Positions 33,391 to 41,689 of a stretch of DNA of 64,000 bases are shown in pieces. The DNA is from Saccharothrix algeriensis (GTDB lineage: Bacteria; Actinomycetota; Actinomycetes; Mycobacteriales; Pseudonocardiaceae): contig NZ_JAFBCL010000001.1 of the NCBI RefSeq assembly GCF_016907655.1, positions 1,426,001 to 1,490,000 of the forward strand, given 5' to 3'. Both the position numbers and the translations under genes were made by a program. The notes under the pieces were generated by a model, which was not told where the DNA came from, ran no database searches, and worked only from the letters and a program-made list of their open reading frames with translations. The stretch's first letter is position 1, and each line of letters begins with the position of its first letter.

Positions 33391-34607
33391 GCCTGCGCCG
33401 CGTCGCCGTCGTCCTGGGCCTGCTGGAGACCTTCGGGCCGATCTCGATGGACCTCTACATGCCCGCCCTGCCCCAGCTCGCCGCCGACCTCGACACCAGC
33501 GAGAGCCTGGCGCAGGCGACGATGTCGGCGTGCATGCTGGGGCTGGCGCTCGGCCAGCTGGTCCTGGGTCCGCTCAGCGACCGGTTCGGCCGGCGCCGGC
33601 CGCTGCTGGCCGGCGTGGGGCTGTTCGCGCTGCTGTCGCTGCTGTGCGCGGTGACGCCCTCCGTCGAGCTGCTGCTGGCCGCCCGGTTCTTCCAGGGGCT
33701 GTGCGGGTCCGCCGGGATCGTGATCGCGCTGGCCGTCGCGCGGGACCTGACCGACGGCGTGGAACTGGTGCGGCTGCTGGCGATGCTGACCACGGTCGGG
33801 GCGATCGCGCCGATCGTGGCGCCGGTCGTCGGCGGGCAGCTGGCGCCGGTGATGGGGTGGCGCGGCATCTTCGCCGTGCTCGCCGGGATCGGCGTCGCGC
33901 TGTTCCTGCTGGCGTTGACGTCGCTGCCGGAGAGCCTGCCACCGCAGGACCGGCACGCCCGGGGCGCCGGGTTCCACTTCGGCGCGGTGCTGCAGGACCG
34001 GCTGTTCGTCTGCTTCCTGCTCGTCAGCGCGTGCGGCGGCGTCGCGTTCTTCACCTACCTCGCGTCGATCAGCTTCGTGCTGCAGGACAGCTTCTCGCTG
34101 TCACCGCAGGTGTTCAGCCTCTGCTTCGCCGCCAACGCGGTGATGTCCGTGGTGGGCGCGCTGATCAACCGGGCCTTGGTGCGGCGCGCGGGGCCGGCGC
34201 GGATGTACGCCATCGGCACGACCACGACGGCGGTGGCCTCCGTGGCGATGCTCGTCGCGGTGCTGTGCGGCGCCGGGCTCATCGGGTTGCTGATCCCGCT
34301 GGGGTTGCTGATGCTCGTGGCCGGCGGCTCGCAGGCCAACGGGTCGGCGCTCGCGCTGGGCGACCACCGGCAGCGGGCGGGGACGGCGGCGGCGCTGCTC
34401 GGGATGGCGTCGTTCGCGATCGGCCCGGTGGTGGCCCCGCTGGTGTCGTTGAGCGGCACCAGCCCGGTGACGATGAGCCTGACGATGGCGGTGGCGTACG
34501 GGCTCGCGGTGGCGCTGGTGTGGTTGGCCGTGCTGCCCCGCCTGCGCCGCCGCGCGGTGGTGGTGGACGAGGTCGAGGTCGAGCCCGTGCCGCCCGACCG
34601 GCGGTGA
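33387..34607 (+). CDS. MFS exporter, Bcr/CflA-like 12-TMS drug transporter
   Basis: A 406-aa membrane protein with the Bcr/CflA start (FGPISMDLYMPALPQLAADL) and motif A GPLSDRFGRRRPLL. About 12 hydrophobic segments. Bcr/CflA proteins export bicyclomycin, chloramphenicol, sulfonamides or peptides. As the last gene of the dehydrogenase/esterase operon it could remove a toxic substrate or product. GTG overlaps the upstream stop as GTGA. A strong terminator follows. Confidence 0.88.
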   Translation: MSLRRVAVVLGLLETFGPISMDLYMPALPQLAADLDTSESLAQATMSACMLGLALGQLVLGPLSDRFGRRRPLLAGVGLFALLSLLCAVTPSVELLLAARFFQGLCGSAGIVIALAVARDLTDGVELVRLLAMLTTVGAIAPIVAPVVGGQLAPVMGWRGIFAVLAGIGVALFLLALTSLPESLPPQDRHARGAGFHFGAVLQDRLFVCFLLVSACGGVAFFTYLASISFVLQDSFSLSPQVFSLCFAANAVMSVVGALINRALVRRAGPARMYAIGTTTTAVASVAMLVAVLCGAGLIGLLIPLGLLMLVAGGSQANGSALALGDHRQRAGTAAALLGMASFAIGPVVAPLVSLSGTSPVTMSLTMAVAYGLAVALVWLAVLPRLRRRAVVVDEVEVEPVPPDRR

Positions 34608-34630
34608 CCGCCCGGTTCGCCGGCAGGGCC

Positions 34631-34670
34631 GGGGAGCCCGCTCGCCTCGTCGCAGGCGAGCGGGCTCCCC
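34631..34670. terminator. Bidirectional terminator, 17-bp perfect stem
   Basis: GGGGAGCCCGCTCGCCT at 34631-34647 pairs perfectly with 34654-34670 around a 6-base loop. It separates the rightward operon from the leftward amidohydrolase gene. Confidence 0.85.
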
Positions 34671-34682
34671 GCCGTTCCGGCC

Positions 34683-36317
34683 TCAGTCGCGCTGGAAGAC
34701 CCGGCGCCCGGCGAACCACGTCTCGGTCACCGCGGTGGCGTGCAGCTCCGTCACCGGGCTCTCGAAGGGGTTGCGGTCGAGCACGACGAAGTCGGCGGAC
34801 TTGCCCGGCGCCAGCGAGCCGGTGACGTCGTCCACGCCCATCGCGCGCGCGCCCGAGAGGGTGAACGCCTCGACGGCCTCGGCGAGGGAGATGGCCTGCT
34901 CGGCCCACAGCGCGCCGGGGTGCGCGCCCGTCGGGTCCTGCCGGGTCACCAGGCCCTGGATGCCCTCCCAGGCGTTGGGCGACTCGCTGACCGGCCAGTC
35001 CGACCCGCCCGCGACCAGGGCGCCGCTGTCGAGCAGCGAGCGGTTGGGCTGCATCCGGGACGCGCGCTCGGCGGGCAGCACGTTCGCGATGGCCGTCGGG
35101 ATGACGCCGGGCACCCACAGGAACGGCGAGATGTCCGCGACGACGCCCAGCGCGCCGAACCGCGCGAGGTCGTCGGGGTGCACGAACTGCCCGTGCGCCA
35201 CCTGGAACAGGGTGTCAGTGTGGCCCTCGGCGCGCAGCTTCTCCACCGCGTCCAGCGTGGCGCGCACCGAGGCGTCGCCGGTGCAGTGGACCTTGGCGGA
35301 CAGCCCCGCCGAGGCGGCGGCGCGCAGCCAGCCCTCCAGCTCGTCGGGCGGCATGGTCGGCGCGCCGTGGAAGCAGGCGCCGTGCGCCTCGTCGGGCAGG
35401 TAGGGCTCCAGGAACGCCGCCGTGCGGGTCGGCGGGACGCCATCGAGGAAGATCTTCACGAAGTCCGGCCGGTGGTGCTCGCCGCGGTAGCGCTCGGCCA
35501 GCTCCATCAGCGCCGACCCGATCGGGTCGAAGCCGAAGATCGGGTCGTTGACGAGCAGCGACGTGACCACCCAGGCGTCCAGCCGGCCGGCGTCGTCCAG
35601 GGACTTGAGCGCGTTGAGGATGTCGACCGACACCCCGGCGTCCTGGAAGGCGGTGACGCCGTAGGAGTGCAGGACCTCGATCGCGCGCTGCGACGCGCGC
35701 GCGTGCTGCTCCTCGGTCAGCGTGCCGGTTTTCCGCAGGGCGCGCTCGACCTGCACGCCCGCGGCCTCCAGCAGCACCCCGGTCGGCGCGCCGGTGGCCG
35801 GGTCGCGGACGATCACCCCGCCCGCCGGGTCCGGGGTCGCCGCGGTGACGCCGGCCAGCTCCAGCGCCCGGCTGCTGACCCACCGGTTGTGCCTGCTGTC
35901 GTCGGTGAGCATGACCGGCCGACCGCCCGCCGCGGTGTCCAGCGCGTGCCGGGCGGACTCCCGCGACAGCGCGTCCACCAGCGTCGACGCCCAGGCCCCG
36001 CCGACCACCCACTCGTCCGGGCCGAGGTCGCGGCACCGGTCCCGGACCGCGTCCAGGATCGCCTCGAAGCCGTGGTCGCCGCCGAAGGTCAGCTCGAACA
36101 GCTCGGCCCGCCCGGCCAGGGCGTGGTGGTTGTGCACGTCGACCAGGCCGGGCATGACGAACGCGCCGCCCAGGTCGCGGACTTCGGTGCCCGGCCCGTG
36201 CTCCACCGCGTCGGGGGCGACCACCCGGCCGCCCGCGACGGCCAGCTCGGTGGCCCACGGGCGCGCGCTGTCGACCGTGTAGACGGTGGCGTTGGTGAGG
36301 ATCAGATCGGCTGCCAA
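34683..36317 (-). CDS. Amidohydrolase, YtcJ-like (second)
   Basis: A 544-aa YtcJ-type amidohydrolase, full length for the group. Metal-site motifs VDVHNHH (about residues 59-65), the FVKIFLDG lysine strand, KVHCTGDASVRATLD, VAHGQFV and GSDWPVSESP. It hydrolyses an N-acyl or cyclic amide bond; substrate unknown. The start is TTG at 36317 (LAADLILTNATVYTVD); no better ATG or GTG exists near the conserved beginning. None of the five palindromes lies upstream, so its membership in the regulon is not supported. Confidence 0.85.
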   Translation of the reverse strand: MAADLILTNATVYTVDSARPWATELAVAGGRVVAPDAVEHGPGTEVRDLGGAFVMPGLVDVHNHHALAGRAELFELTFGGDHGFEAILDAVRDRCRDLGPDEWVVGGAWASTLVDALSRESARHALDTAAGGRPVMLTDDSRHNRWVSSRALELAGVTAATPDPAGGVIVRDPATGAPTGVLLEAAGVQVERALRKTGTLTEEQHARASQRAIEVLHSYGVTAFQDAGVSVDILNALKSLDDAGRLDAWVVTSLLVNDPIFGFDPIGSALMELAERYRGEHHRPDFVKIFLDGVPPTRTAAFLEPYLPDEAHGACFHGAPTMPPDELEGWLRAAASAGLSAKVHCTGDASVRATLDAVEKLRAEGHTDTLFQVAHGQFVHPDDLARFGALGVVADISPFLWVPGVIPTAIANVLPAERASRMQPNRSLLDSGALVAGGSDWPVSESPNAWEGIQGLVTRQDPTGAHPGALWAEQAISLAEAVEAFTLSGARAMGVDDVTGSLAPGKSADFVVLDRNPFESPVTELHATAVTETWFAGRRVFQRD

Positions 36318-36702
36318 GGTGCGGTCACTTTCCGGTCAGGCCGCGGGGCCGGGCGCGGCGGCACCGGGCAGCCGTCCTGGCACGCCGGAGGCGGGCTGGC
36401 GGAGTTCGGGCCGGTCCGCCCAGCGGGCCGGCACGCGGCACCCGGACTGGACATGCGGCGCTCCTCACTCCCCGACGCAGGCAGTCTCGGCGCGCACGGG
36501 CGCCGGGCGGAACCGCCGCGCGGCGGCCTGTGCGGCGCCGGACAAGAAGGATGCGCTGACGGCCAACTGCCCGCCACCGGGGGCGCCGGCCGCCCGTCGG
36601 CCCGGAACCCCGACCGGCCGTCCTGTTCTGCTCCCCCCGGCGAGCCCCACCGACTACACTCCGGCAGCACGGTGCGACACTTGGCGACGACAGGTGGTGC
36701 GA
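36318..36702. promoter_or_regulatory. Divergent intergenic region
   Basis: 385 bp between the amidohydrolase and the YbaB-like gene. TACACT around 36654 is a reasonable -10 box for the rightward toxin cassette. I see no gene, repeat or palindrome of note. Confidence 0.3.
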
Positions 36703-37155
36703 ATGGACGACATCCTCGATCCGGACGGCGCCCGCGAGCGCCTGGCCGCCTGGAAGGGCCGGATCGACCGGCTGGCCGCCGACACCAAGGCGATGAGCGA
36801 GCGGTTGCAGGAGGTCCGGGTCACCGCCGCCGACCCGAACGGGCTGGCCGAGGTCACCGTCGACTCGACCGGCGCGCTGGTCGACCTGCGGCTGACCGAC
36901 CGGATCGCGCGGGTCGCGCCGACCGTCGTCGCCCAGGCGGTCATGGCGACGCTCGGCGACGCGAGGACCCGGTTGGCCGACCGTTCCCAGGAGATCATCG
37001 CGGACACCGTGGGCACCGAATCCCCTGCGGCCCGGGCGATCGCGGAGAACGTCGACCGGCACCTGCGAGGCGGGTCCGCCCCGCGGCGCCCGGTCCACCA
37101 CGACGATGACGACGACGAGGGCTACGAGGGCCGCTCGTACCTCCGGGGGCGGTGA
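36703..37155 (+). CDS. YbaB/EbfC-family nucleoid-associated-like protein
   Basis: A 150-aa protein. Residues 20-110 match the YbaB/EbfC pattern: a long helix (KAMSERLQEVRVTAADPNGL), a strand with VTVDSTGALVDLRLTD and a second helix. The tail is acidic (five consecutive Asp) and then basic. In actinobacteria this family appears not only beside recR but also as the first gene of ESX/type VII-linked cassettes, as here. ATG at 36703. Its stop overlaps the GTG of the next gene as GTGA. Confidence 0.75.
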   Translation: MDDILDPDGARERLAAWKGRIDRLAADTKAMSERLQEVRVTAADPNGLAEVTVDSTGALVDLRLTDRIARVAPTVVAQAVMATLGDARTRLADRSQEIIADTVGTESPAARAIAENVDRHLRGGSAPRRPVHHDDDDDEGYEGRSYLRGR

Positions 37156-37475
37156 ACGTGACCTCCGGGTACCACGTCGACGTCGAACAGTTGCGCCGCC
37201 ACGCGGGCAACATCGAGGCGCTCAAGGCGCGTTTCGAGGCCGTGAAGTCGGCCAGCGCGCACATCGCGCAGGACGACCAAGCCTACGGGCTGCTGTGCGG
37301 GTGGATCTCCGGGATCCTCGAAGCCCGGCACACCCGGCAGGACGAGCTGATCGCCTACGTGGAGGAGAACCTGGCGCTGGCCGCGGAATCGCTGCGCGCC
37401 ACGGCCGACGACTACCGGGCCGTCGAGGACGCCAACGCGAGCCTGGTCCGCTCCGCCGGGCGGGGTGCGCGATGA
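37152..37475 (+). CDS. EspC-like / WXG100-superfamily small protein
   Basis: A 107-aa, almost fully helical protein without signal peptide. The plan (GYHVDVEQLRRHAGNIEALK, a long helix, a Gly-Leu-Leu-Cys-Gly-Trp turn, a second long helix ending in DDYRAVEDANA) fits the EspC-type ESX partner proteins. It likely forms a helical hairpin dimer with the following protein for type VII export. Coupled at both ends (GTGA upstream, ATGA downstream). Confidence 0.7.
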   Translation: MNVTSGYHVDVEQLRRHAGNIEALKARFEAVKSASAHIAQDDQAYGLLCGWISGILEARHTRQDELIAYVEENLALAAESLRATADDYRAVEDANASLVRSAGRGAR

Positions 37476-38173
37476 CGGACGGTTCGCTGGTCGCCCCGGT
37501 GCGGTCGTCCCGGGAGGCGTGGACCGGTTCGGGGCTCGCGGACAGCGTCGAAGGTCTCGTCGACGCGATCAGGACCGAGGGCTGGGTGGACGACGCGCTG
37601 GCCGGCGCGGCGCTCGGGGTCGAGGTCGCTGCCACGGTGATGGACCCGATCAGCGCCCTGCTGGCCAACGGCCTGGGTTGGGCGATGGAGTACTTCGAGC
37701 CGCTGCGCGAGGTGCTCGACGAGCTGACCGGCAAACCCGACGTGGTCAAGTCGCACGCAGCGACGTGGAACAACATGTCCACCGAGCTGCACGCGATGGC
37801 GGAGGACCTGCGCTCGCACCTGGCCGATGACCTCCCCGGCTGGCAGGGCGAAGCCGCGGGGGCCTACCAGCGCCTGATGGCCAACAACGTGGAGGCCATC
37901 GGCGGCCTGGCAGCGGTGTCGGCGGCGCTGGCGGTGGCCACCGAGGGCGCGGGCGGCCTGGTGGAGCTGACCCGGGAGATCGTCCGGGACCTGATCGCCG
38001 ACCTGGTGGCGCGGGTGATCGTGTGGGCGGTCGAGGCGATCTTCGTGGTGACCATCCCGGTGATCGCCTCGCAGATCGCCGCGGCGGTGGTGAAGTGGGC
38101 CGGCCGCATCCTGGTCTACACCACCGCCCTGATCACCAGCCTCCAGAACCTCTCCAAGCTCCTCGACGGGTAG
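37472..38173 (+). CDS. WXG-motif type VII targeting protein with membrane segment
   Basis: A 233-aa protein. The central part has a WXG turn (LPGWQGEAAGAYQ) between two helices, the hallmark of ESAT-6-like export domains, and the C-terminal third is hydrophobic (VIVWAVEAIFVVTIPVIASQ). Such N-terminal modules normally carry a toxin at their C-terminus. Here a TAG stop at 38171 ends the frame, and the toxin-like gene starts two codons later in the same frame. Either the two are made as separate subunits or an older fusion was split by a nonsense change. Confidence 0.75.
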   Translation: MTDGSLVAPVRSSREAWTGSGLADSVEGLVDAIRTEGWVDDALAGAALGVEVAATVMDPISALLANGLGWAMEYFEPLREVLDELTGKPDVVKSHAATWNNMSTELHAMAEDLRSHLADDLPGWQGEAAGAYQRLMANNVEAIGGLAAVSAALAVATEGAGGLVELTREIVRDLIADLVARVIVWAVEAIFVVTIPVIASQIAAAVVKWAGRILVYTTALITSLQNLSKLLDG

Positions 38174-38179
38174 GCGGCC

Positions 38180-39016
38180 GTGAAGACCCTGCTCGCGCTG
38201 CTCGCGCTCGTCGCCCGGCTCGCCCTGCACCAGCGCAAGGGAACCACCGGTGGAGCCGGTCCCGGCAACCCTGGCGGGGGCAACCAGCCCTCGCAGCAGT
38301 CCCCCTCGATCAGCCCCGGCGCGGGCTGCACCAGCGCCCAGACCGCCATCGCCACCAAGGCGAAGCACGGCCGGGCGAACACCGGCTCCGGGCAGCAGCC
38401 CACGACGCCCAGCGACGCCGACCTCCAACGGGACCTCAGCCCGACGCCGCGCCCCGGCGAGACCCCGGAACAGGCCGCCGACCGCGTCGAGGCCGCCCAG
38501 TCGGAAATCGCGCTGCGCAAGGCCACCGAGATCTACAACGCGCTGGGCGACGACCCGCCCCGGCTGAACCTGGACCAGAACGACGCCGACCACTCCAGCA
38601 GCGGCGCGCACACCGTTGAGCGCCACGGCGCCGATGTCGCGCTCAACCGGGGCGACGCCCCGGCCGGGGGCCGGACCATCGAAGGCCGCATCTACGGCGA
38701 CCCGCCCTGGGGCAACCCCCAGAACTGGTCGTACCGCTGGAGCGACGACTCGACGATGAACCGCACGGTCAACGACCACATCCAGGCCAACTGGGAGACC
38801 ATCCGCAGCGACCTCGCGCTCAACGGCGAGTACTCGGTGACCTTCGACGCCGGGCACCGCACCGGGGAGGGTTTCTACAACGACGGCATGTACGGGGCGG
38901 GCCCGCGATCCGCGCACTACGCGCAGACCAGCTACGCCACCCTGCGCATGCGGCTGATTCCCGGCGACCCGCCGTCGTTCTTCGTCGTCACCGCGTTCCC
39001 GTCCGGGCTACCCTGA
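38180..39016 (+). CDS. Putative polymorphic toxin, RNase A-like (CdiA-CT type) C-terminus
   Basis: A 278-aa protein beginning with a hydrophobic stretch (TLLALLALVARLAL) and a Gly/Pro/Gln/Ser-rich linker to about residue 100. Residues 142-278 resemble the bacterial CdiA-CT RNase A-like toxin domain: GAHTVERH with His144 and His149, a helix MNRTVNDHIQANWETIRSDL, and a C-terminal FFVVTAFPSG. The domain would cleave RNA in a competitor. Position behind a WXG protein and before a small acidic gene supports a toxin-immunity pair. The GTG start is 6 bp after the WXG stop, in the same frame. Family call is by pattern; catalytic residues need structural alignment. Confidence 0.65.
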   Translation: MKTLLALLALVARLALHQRKGTTGGAGPGNPGGGNQPSQQSPSISPGAGCTSAQTAIATKAKHGRANTGSGQQPTTPSDADLQRDLSPTPRPGETPEQAADRVEAAQSEIALRKATEIYNALGDDPPRLNLDQNDADHSSSGAHTVERHGADVALNRGDAPAGGRTIEGRIYGDPPWGNPQNWSYRWSDDSTMNRTVNDHIQANWETIRSDLALNGEYSVTFDAGHRTGEGFYNDGMYGAGPRSAHYAQTSYATLRMRLIPGDPPSFFVVTAFPSGLP

Positions 39017-39021
39017 TCGCC

Positions 39022-39378
39022 ATGGAGGTCCCCGACAAGCTGCGCGCCCGCGCGAACCGCCCGCTCCCGCCGGCGCTCGACCAGGTCCGCTCGTTCCTGC
39101 GCGGCTACCTGGCCGACGCCGACGGGCTCGACGACGTGCGGGCGGAGTTGGCCAGGACGGCGCAGGTGAACCGGGAGACCGTGCGCCGCAACGCGGTCGC
39201 CATCGACTCCCTGCTCGCCGACCCGCCGCCGCCGGGCGTGCTGGCGGCGCTGGTGGCCGTGGACGGCAACTGGGTGCTGGACGACGAGACCTCCGACACC
39301 GCCGCGGCCGCCTGGCTCGCCGGCCTCGCCGACCTCGTCCGCGAAGTCCTCGAACCGGGTGGCGCGACCGGTCGGTGA
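39022..39378 (+). CDS. Putative immunity protein
   Basis: A 118-aa acidic, helical protein without cysteine or signal peptide, encoded 5 bp after the toxin-like gene. The sequence (PPALDQVRSFLRGYLADADG, later AALVAVDGNWVLDD and AAWLAGLADLVREVL) is not one I can name, but size, acidity and position fit a cytoplasmic immunity protein that blocks the nuclease. Start ATG at 39022. Confidence 0.55.
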   Translation: MEVPDKLRARANRPLPPALDQVRSFLRGYLADADGLDDVRAELARTAQVNRETVRRNAVAIDSLLADPPPPGVLAALVAVDGNWVLDDETSDTAAAAWLAGLADLVREVLEPGGATGR

Positions 39379-39713
39379 CCCGCGACCGCGGCCCTGGATC
39401 ACCGCATCAGGCACCGCGCCCGGCCACGAGCACCGGACCGCCTGCTCCGCCACCGCCGGCAGCGACGGGTCCGCCCGTTCGGCCCGGCGTCGGCGGCGCA
39501 CCGGGGGCCGGGCAGGCCCGCGGGGCTCTCCTGCCCTCGGCGGCCCCGGCCCGGCCGGGGGCGAGGGGACGGTCGTGCGCGCCGCCACCGGGCCGTCCGA
39601 TAGAACTGTTCCCACACGGCGCCGGCCACGACGGCCGTCCTCGGGGCGCTCGCGAGCGCCCCGGAGGGGAGCCCGGCGGTGGGCGCGGTGGCGGGCAGCC
39701 TGGGGAGGGGCCG
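39379..39713 (+). promoter_or_regulatory. Intergenic region with 22-bp palindrome before the permease gene
   Basis: 335 bp. CGGGGCGCTCG-CGAGCGCCCCG at 39642-39663 is a perfect palindrome about 50 bp upstream of the permease start. It may be an operator or a hairpin in the leader. No small bacteriocin-like precursor with a signal peptide is visible here. Confidence 0.45.
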
Positions 39714-41675
39714 TTGCACAAGCGTGTCGTGGTGGTGGTCGCGGTGGCGTTGTACGCGCTGCTGGCGCTGGTCGCGGCGATAGTCACCGACCTGCACGAC
39801 CGGGAGCACCCGCAGGCCCTCGGCGCCCACAGCAGGCTGGGGCTCGACTTCGCCGGCTCCCGGTTCTCCGACCCCGAGGCGTTCGCGGAGCTGGCGGCGC
39901 TGGACGCGAGGTGGGGCCTCGGCCTGGTCAAGGTCGCGCCCGACCCCACGGGCGACGGGCAGGTCTTCGCGGCCCTGGGCGAGGGGCGGCAGCCGGGCGG
40001 GTTCCGCTGGTTCGACGGTCGGACGGCCGAGGTCGTCGGCGTGCAGCGGCTGGCCAACTCGCACGCCACCGGCTCCTACCTGGTGACCGGCGACGGCGCC
40101 CGGCTCGACGAGTTCGCGGAGGCGCTGCGCGCGGCGGGGGTGGTGGTCGACCGCCGGGACGCCGCGATCACCGACGCCCTCGACTTCGTCGTCGCGGAGG
40201 CCGGTTTCTCCGCCGCGGTCGTCGCCGTGTTCGCGCTGGTCGTGGCGCTGGCGCTGTTCTGGTTGTCGGTGAAGGCGCGCGGCCGGGCGCTGCGGGTGCT
40301 GGGCGGCTGCCCGGTCGCGCGCATCCACGTGCAGGACCTGGGCGGTTTCCTGGTCCTGCTGCTGGTCCCGGCGGTCGCCGTCGCCCTGGTCGCGACGGCC
40401 TGGGTGGGGGTGACCCGCGGCTGGGTCCACGCCAGGCCCTTCCTCGCGGCGCTGGGCGGCCTGGAGGCCGCGGTCGTCGGCGCGGCCCTGCTCGCGGCGC
40501 TGGCCATGTCCGCGACCGCGTGGCCCGGCGCCCGCGTGCTGGCCACCCGGCAGCCCGCGGTGCGCAGCCTGCGCCCGGCGGCCGTCGTGGTCCAGGCGCT
40601 CACGTTCCTCCTGGTGGTGACCGCGGCCGGACCCGCGTGGGCGGCCTACCGGCAGTCCTCCGCCACCGCCGCCGAGATGGCGCAGTGGCGGCAGCTCTCC
40701 GACCAGGTCGGCATCTCGTTCGCGGTGCGGGGCCGGGGGATGGAGGAGGTCGAGCCGCGGATCGGCCGACTGGTGCGGGAAGCCGAGTCGCAGGGCGTCC
40801 TCGCGTTCTCCTACGCGTTCGCCGGGAAGTCGCTGCCGCCGGGCTTCGGCAGCCACTCCGCGGTCGCCCTGGTGAACCAGCGCTGGCTGGACCTGGTGAC
40901 CAGGGGCGTGTCGCAGCCCGCGCTGGCCCCCGTCCCGCACGAGCAGGTGCGGGAGGGCCTGCGGGGGCTCGGGGAAACGCTCGCGCTGTGGTCGAGGAGC
41001 GGCGCGCCCGGCCCGGAGGTCCTGGAGGGGTTGCGGTTCTTCGAGCCGGCCGGCGGTCTGCGGCTGCCGGTGGCCGGGGGTGGCGGGGGCGGCAGCCTCA
41101 GCTTCCTCGATGACGTCCTCGTCGCCGTGGTGCCCTCCGTGCACGACGCGGTCGACGACAGCAACCTGACGTCGATGACCTCCACCCGCAACATCGTGTT
41201 CACGGGCGTGGCGACCGCCCAGCAACTGCTGGAGAGCCAGGGTCTCTCCCCGCAGGCGTTGCGGGACAACGGCTTCACCGGCACGCTGCAGGTGGTCTAC
41301 ATCGCGGAGGAGGGGATCCTGCGGGCGCAGTACACCGCGTACGTGGTGTGGCTGCGCAACCTCGCGCTGGTGGCGCTGGCCGTCGCGTTCGCCGTCGCCG
41401 CTGCGATCAGCGCGCTGATCACCGCCCTGCTGCGCGCCAGGCGAGACTTCCCGCTGCGGGTGGCCGGCCGGTCCTGGCCGTCGATCCTGCGCGGTCGCGT
41501 CGTTCGGGAGCTGTTGGCCGGCGTCGTCCTGATGGCGGTCGTGCTGCTGTTCGCCGAGCCCGGCGCGACGGGCCCGGTCCTCGTGGCCGCGGCCTTCGGG
41601 CTGCTGGTCGCCCCGTTGAGCCACCTGCTGGCCGCGCGCTGGTGCTTCGCCGGCGTCGGCCGGCGTCGGATGTGA
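39714..41675 (+). CDS. Polytopic membrane protein, bacteriocin-associated/FtsX-like
   Basis: A 653-aa membrane protein: one N-terminal helix (VVVVVAVALYALLALVAAIV), an extracytoplasmic domain of about 150 aa, a helix bundle (about 160-320), a second large outside domain (about 320-560) and three C-terminal helices. This plan and the partner ATPase match the bacteriocin-associated integral membrane proteins of lactococcin 972-type loci, themselves FtsX-like. Role: export or membrane protection. I use TTG at 39714 because GGAGG lies five bases upstream; the frame is open further upstream but non-conserved and Pro/Gly-rich. Confidence 0.65.
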   Translation: MHKRVVVVVAVALYALLALVAAIVTDLHDREHPQALGAHSRLGLDFAGSRFSDPEAFAELAALDARWGLGLVKVAPDPTGDGQVFAALGEGRQPGGFRWFDGRTAEVVGVQRLANSHATGSYLVTGDGARLDEFAEALRAAGVVVDRRDAAITDALDFVVAEAGFSAAVVAVFALVVALALFWLSVKARGRALRVLGGCPVARIHVQDLGGFLVLLLVPAVAVALVATAWVGVTRGWVHARPFLAALGGLEAAVVGAALLAALAMSATAWPGARVLATRQPAVRSLRPAAVVVQALTFLLVVTAAGPAWAAYRQSSATAAEMAQWRQLSDQVGISFAVRGRGMEEVEPRIGRLVREAESQGVLAFSYAFAGKSLPPGFGSHSAVALVNQRWLDLVTRGVSQPALAPVPHEQVREGLRGLGETLALWSRSGAPGPEVLEGLRFFEPAGGLRLPVAGGGGGGSLSFLDDVLVAVVPSVHDAVDDSNLTSMTSTRNIVFTGVATAQQLLESQGLSPQALRDNGFTGTLQVVYIAEEGILRAQYTAYVVWLRNLALVALAVAFAVAAAISALITALLRARRDFPLRVAGRSWPSILRGRVVRELLAGVVLMAVVLLFAEPGATGPVLVAAAFGLLVAPLSHLLAARWCFAGVGRRRM

Positions 41676-41689
41676 TCGGAGACTTGGGG

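Noticed and set aside
39379..39713. Search for a lactococcin 972-like precursor before the bacteriocin-type transporter
   Set aside because: No frame with a signal peptide and plausible start was found on either strand.
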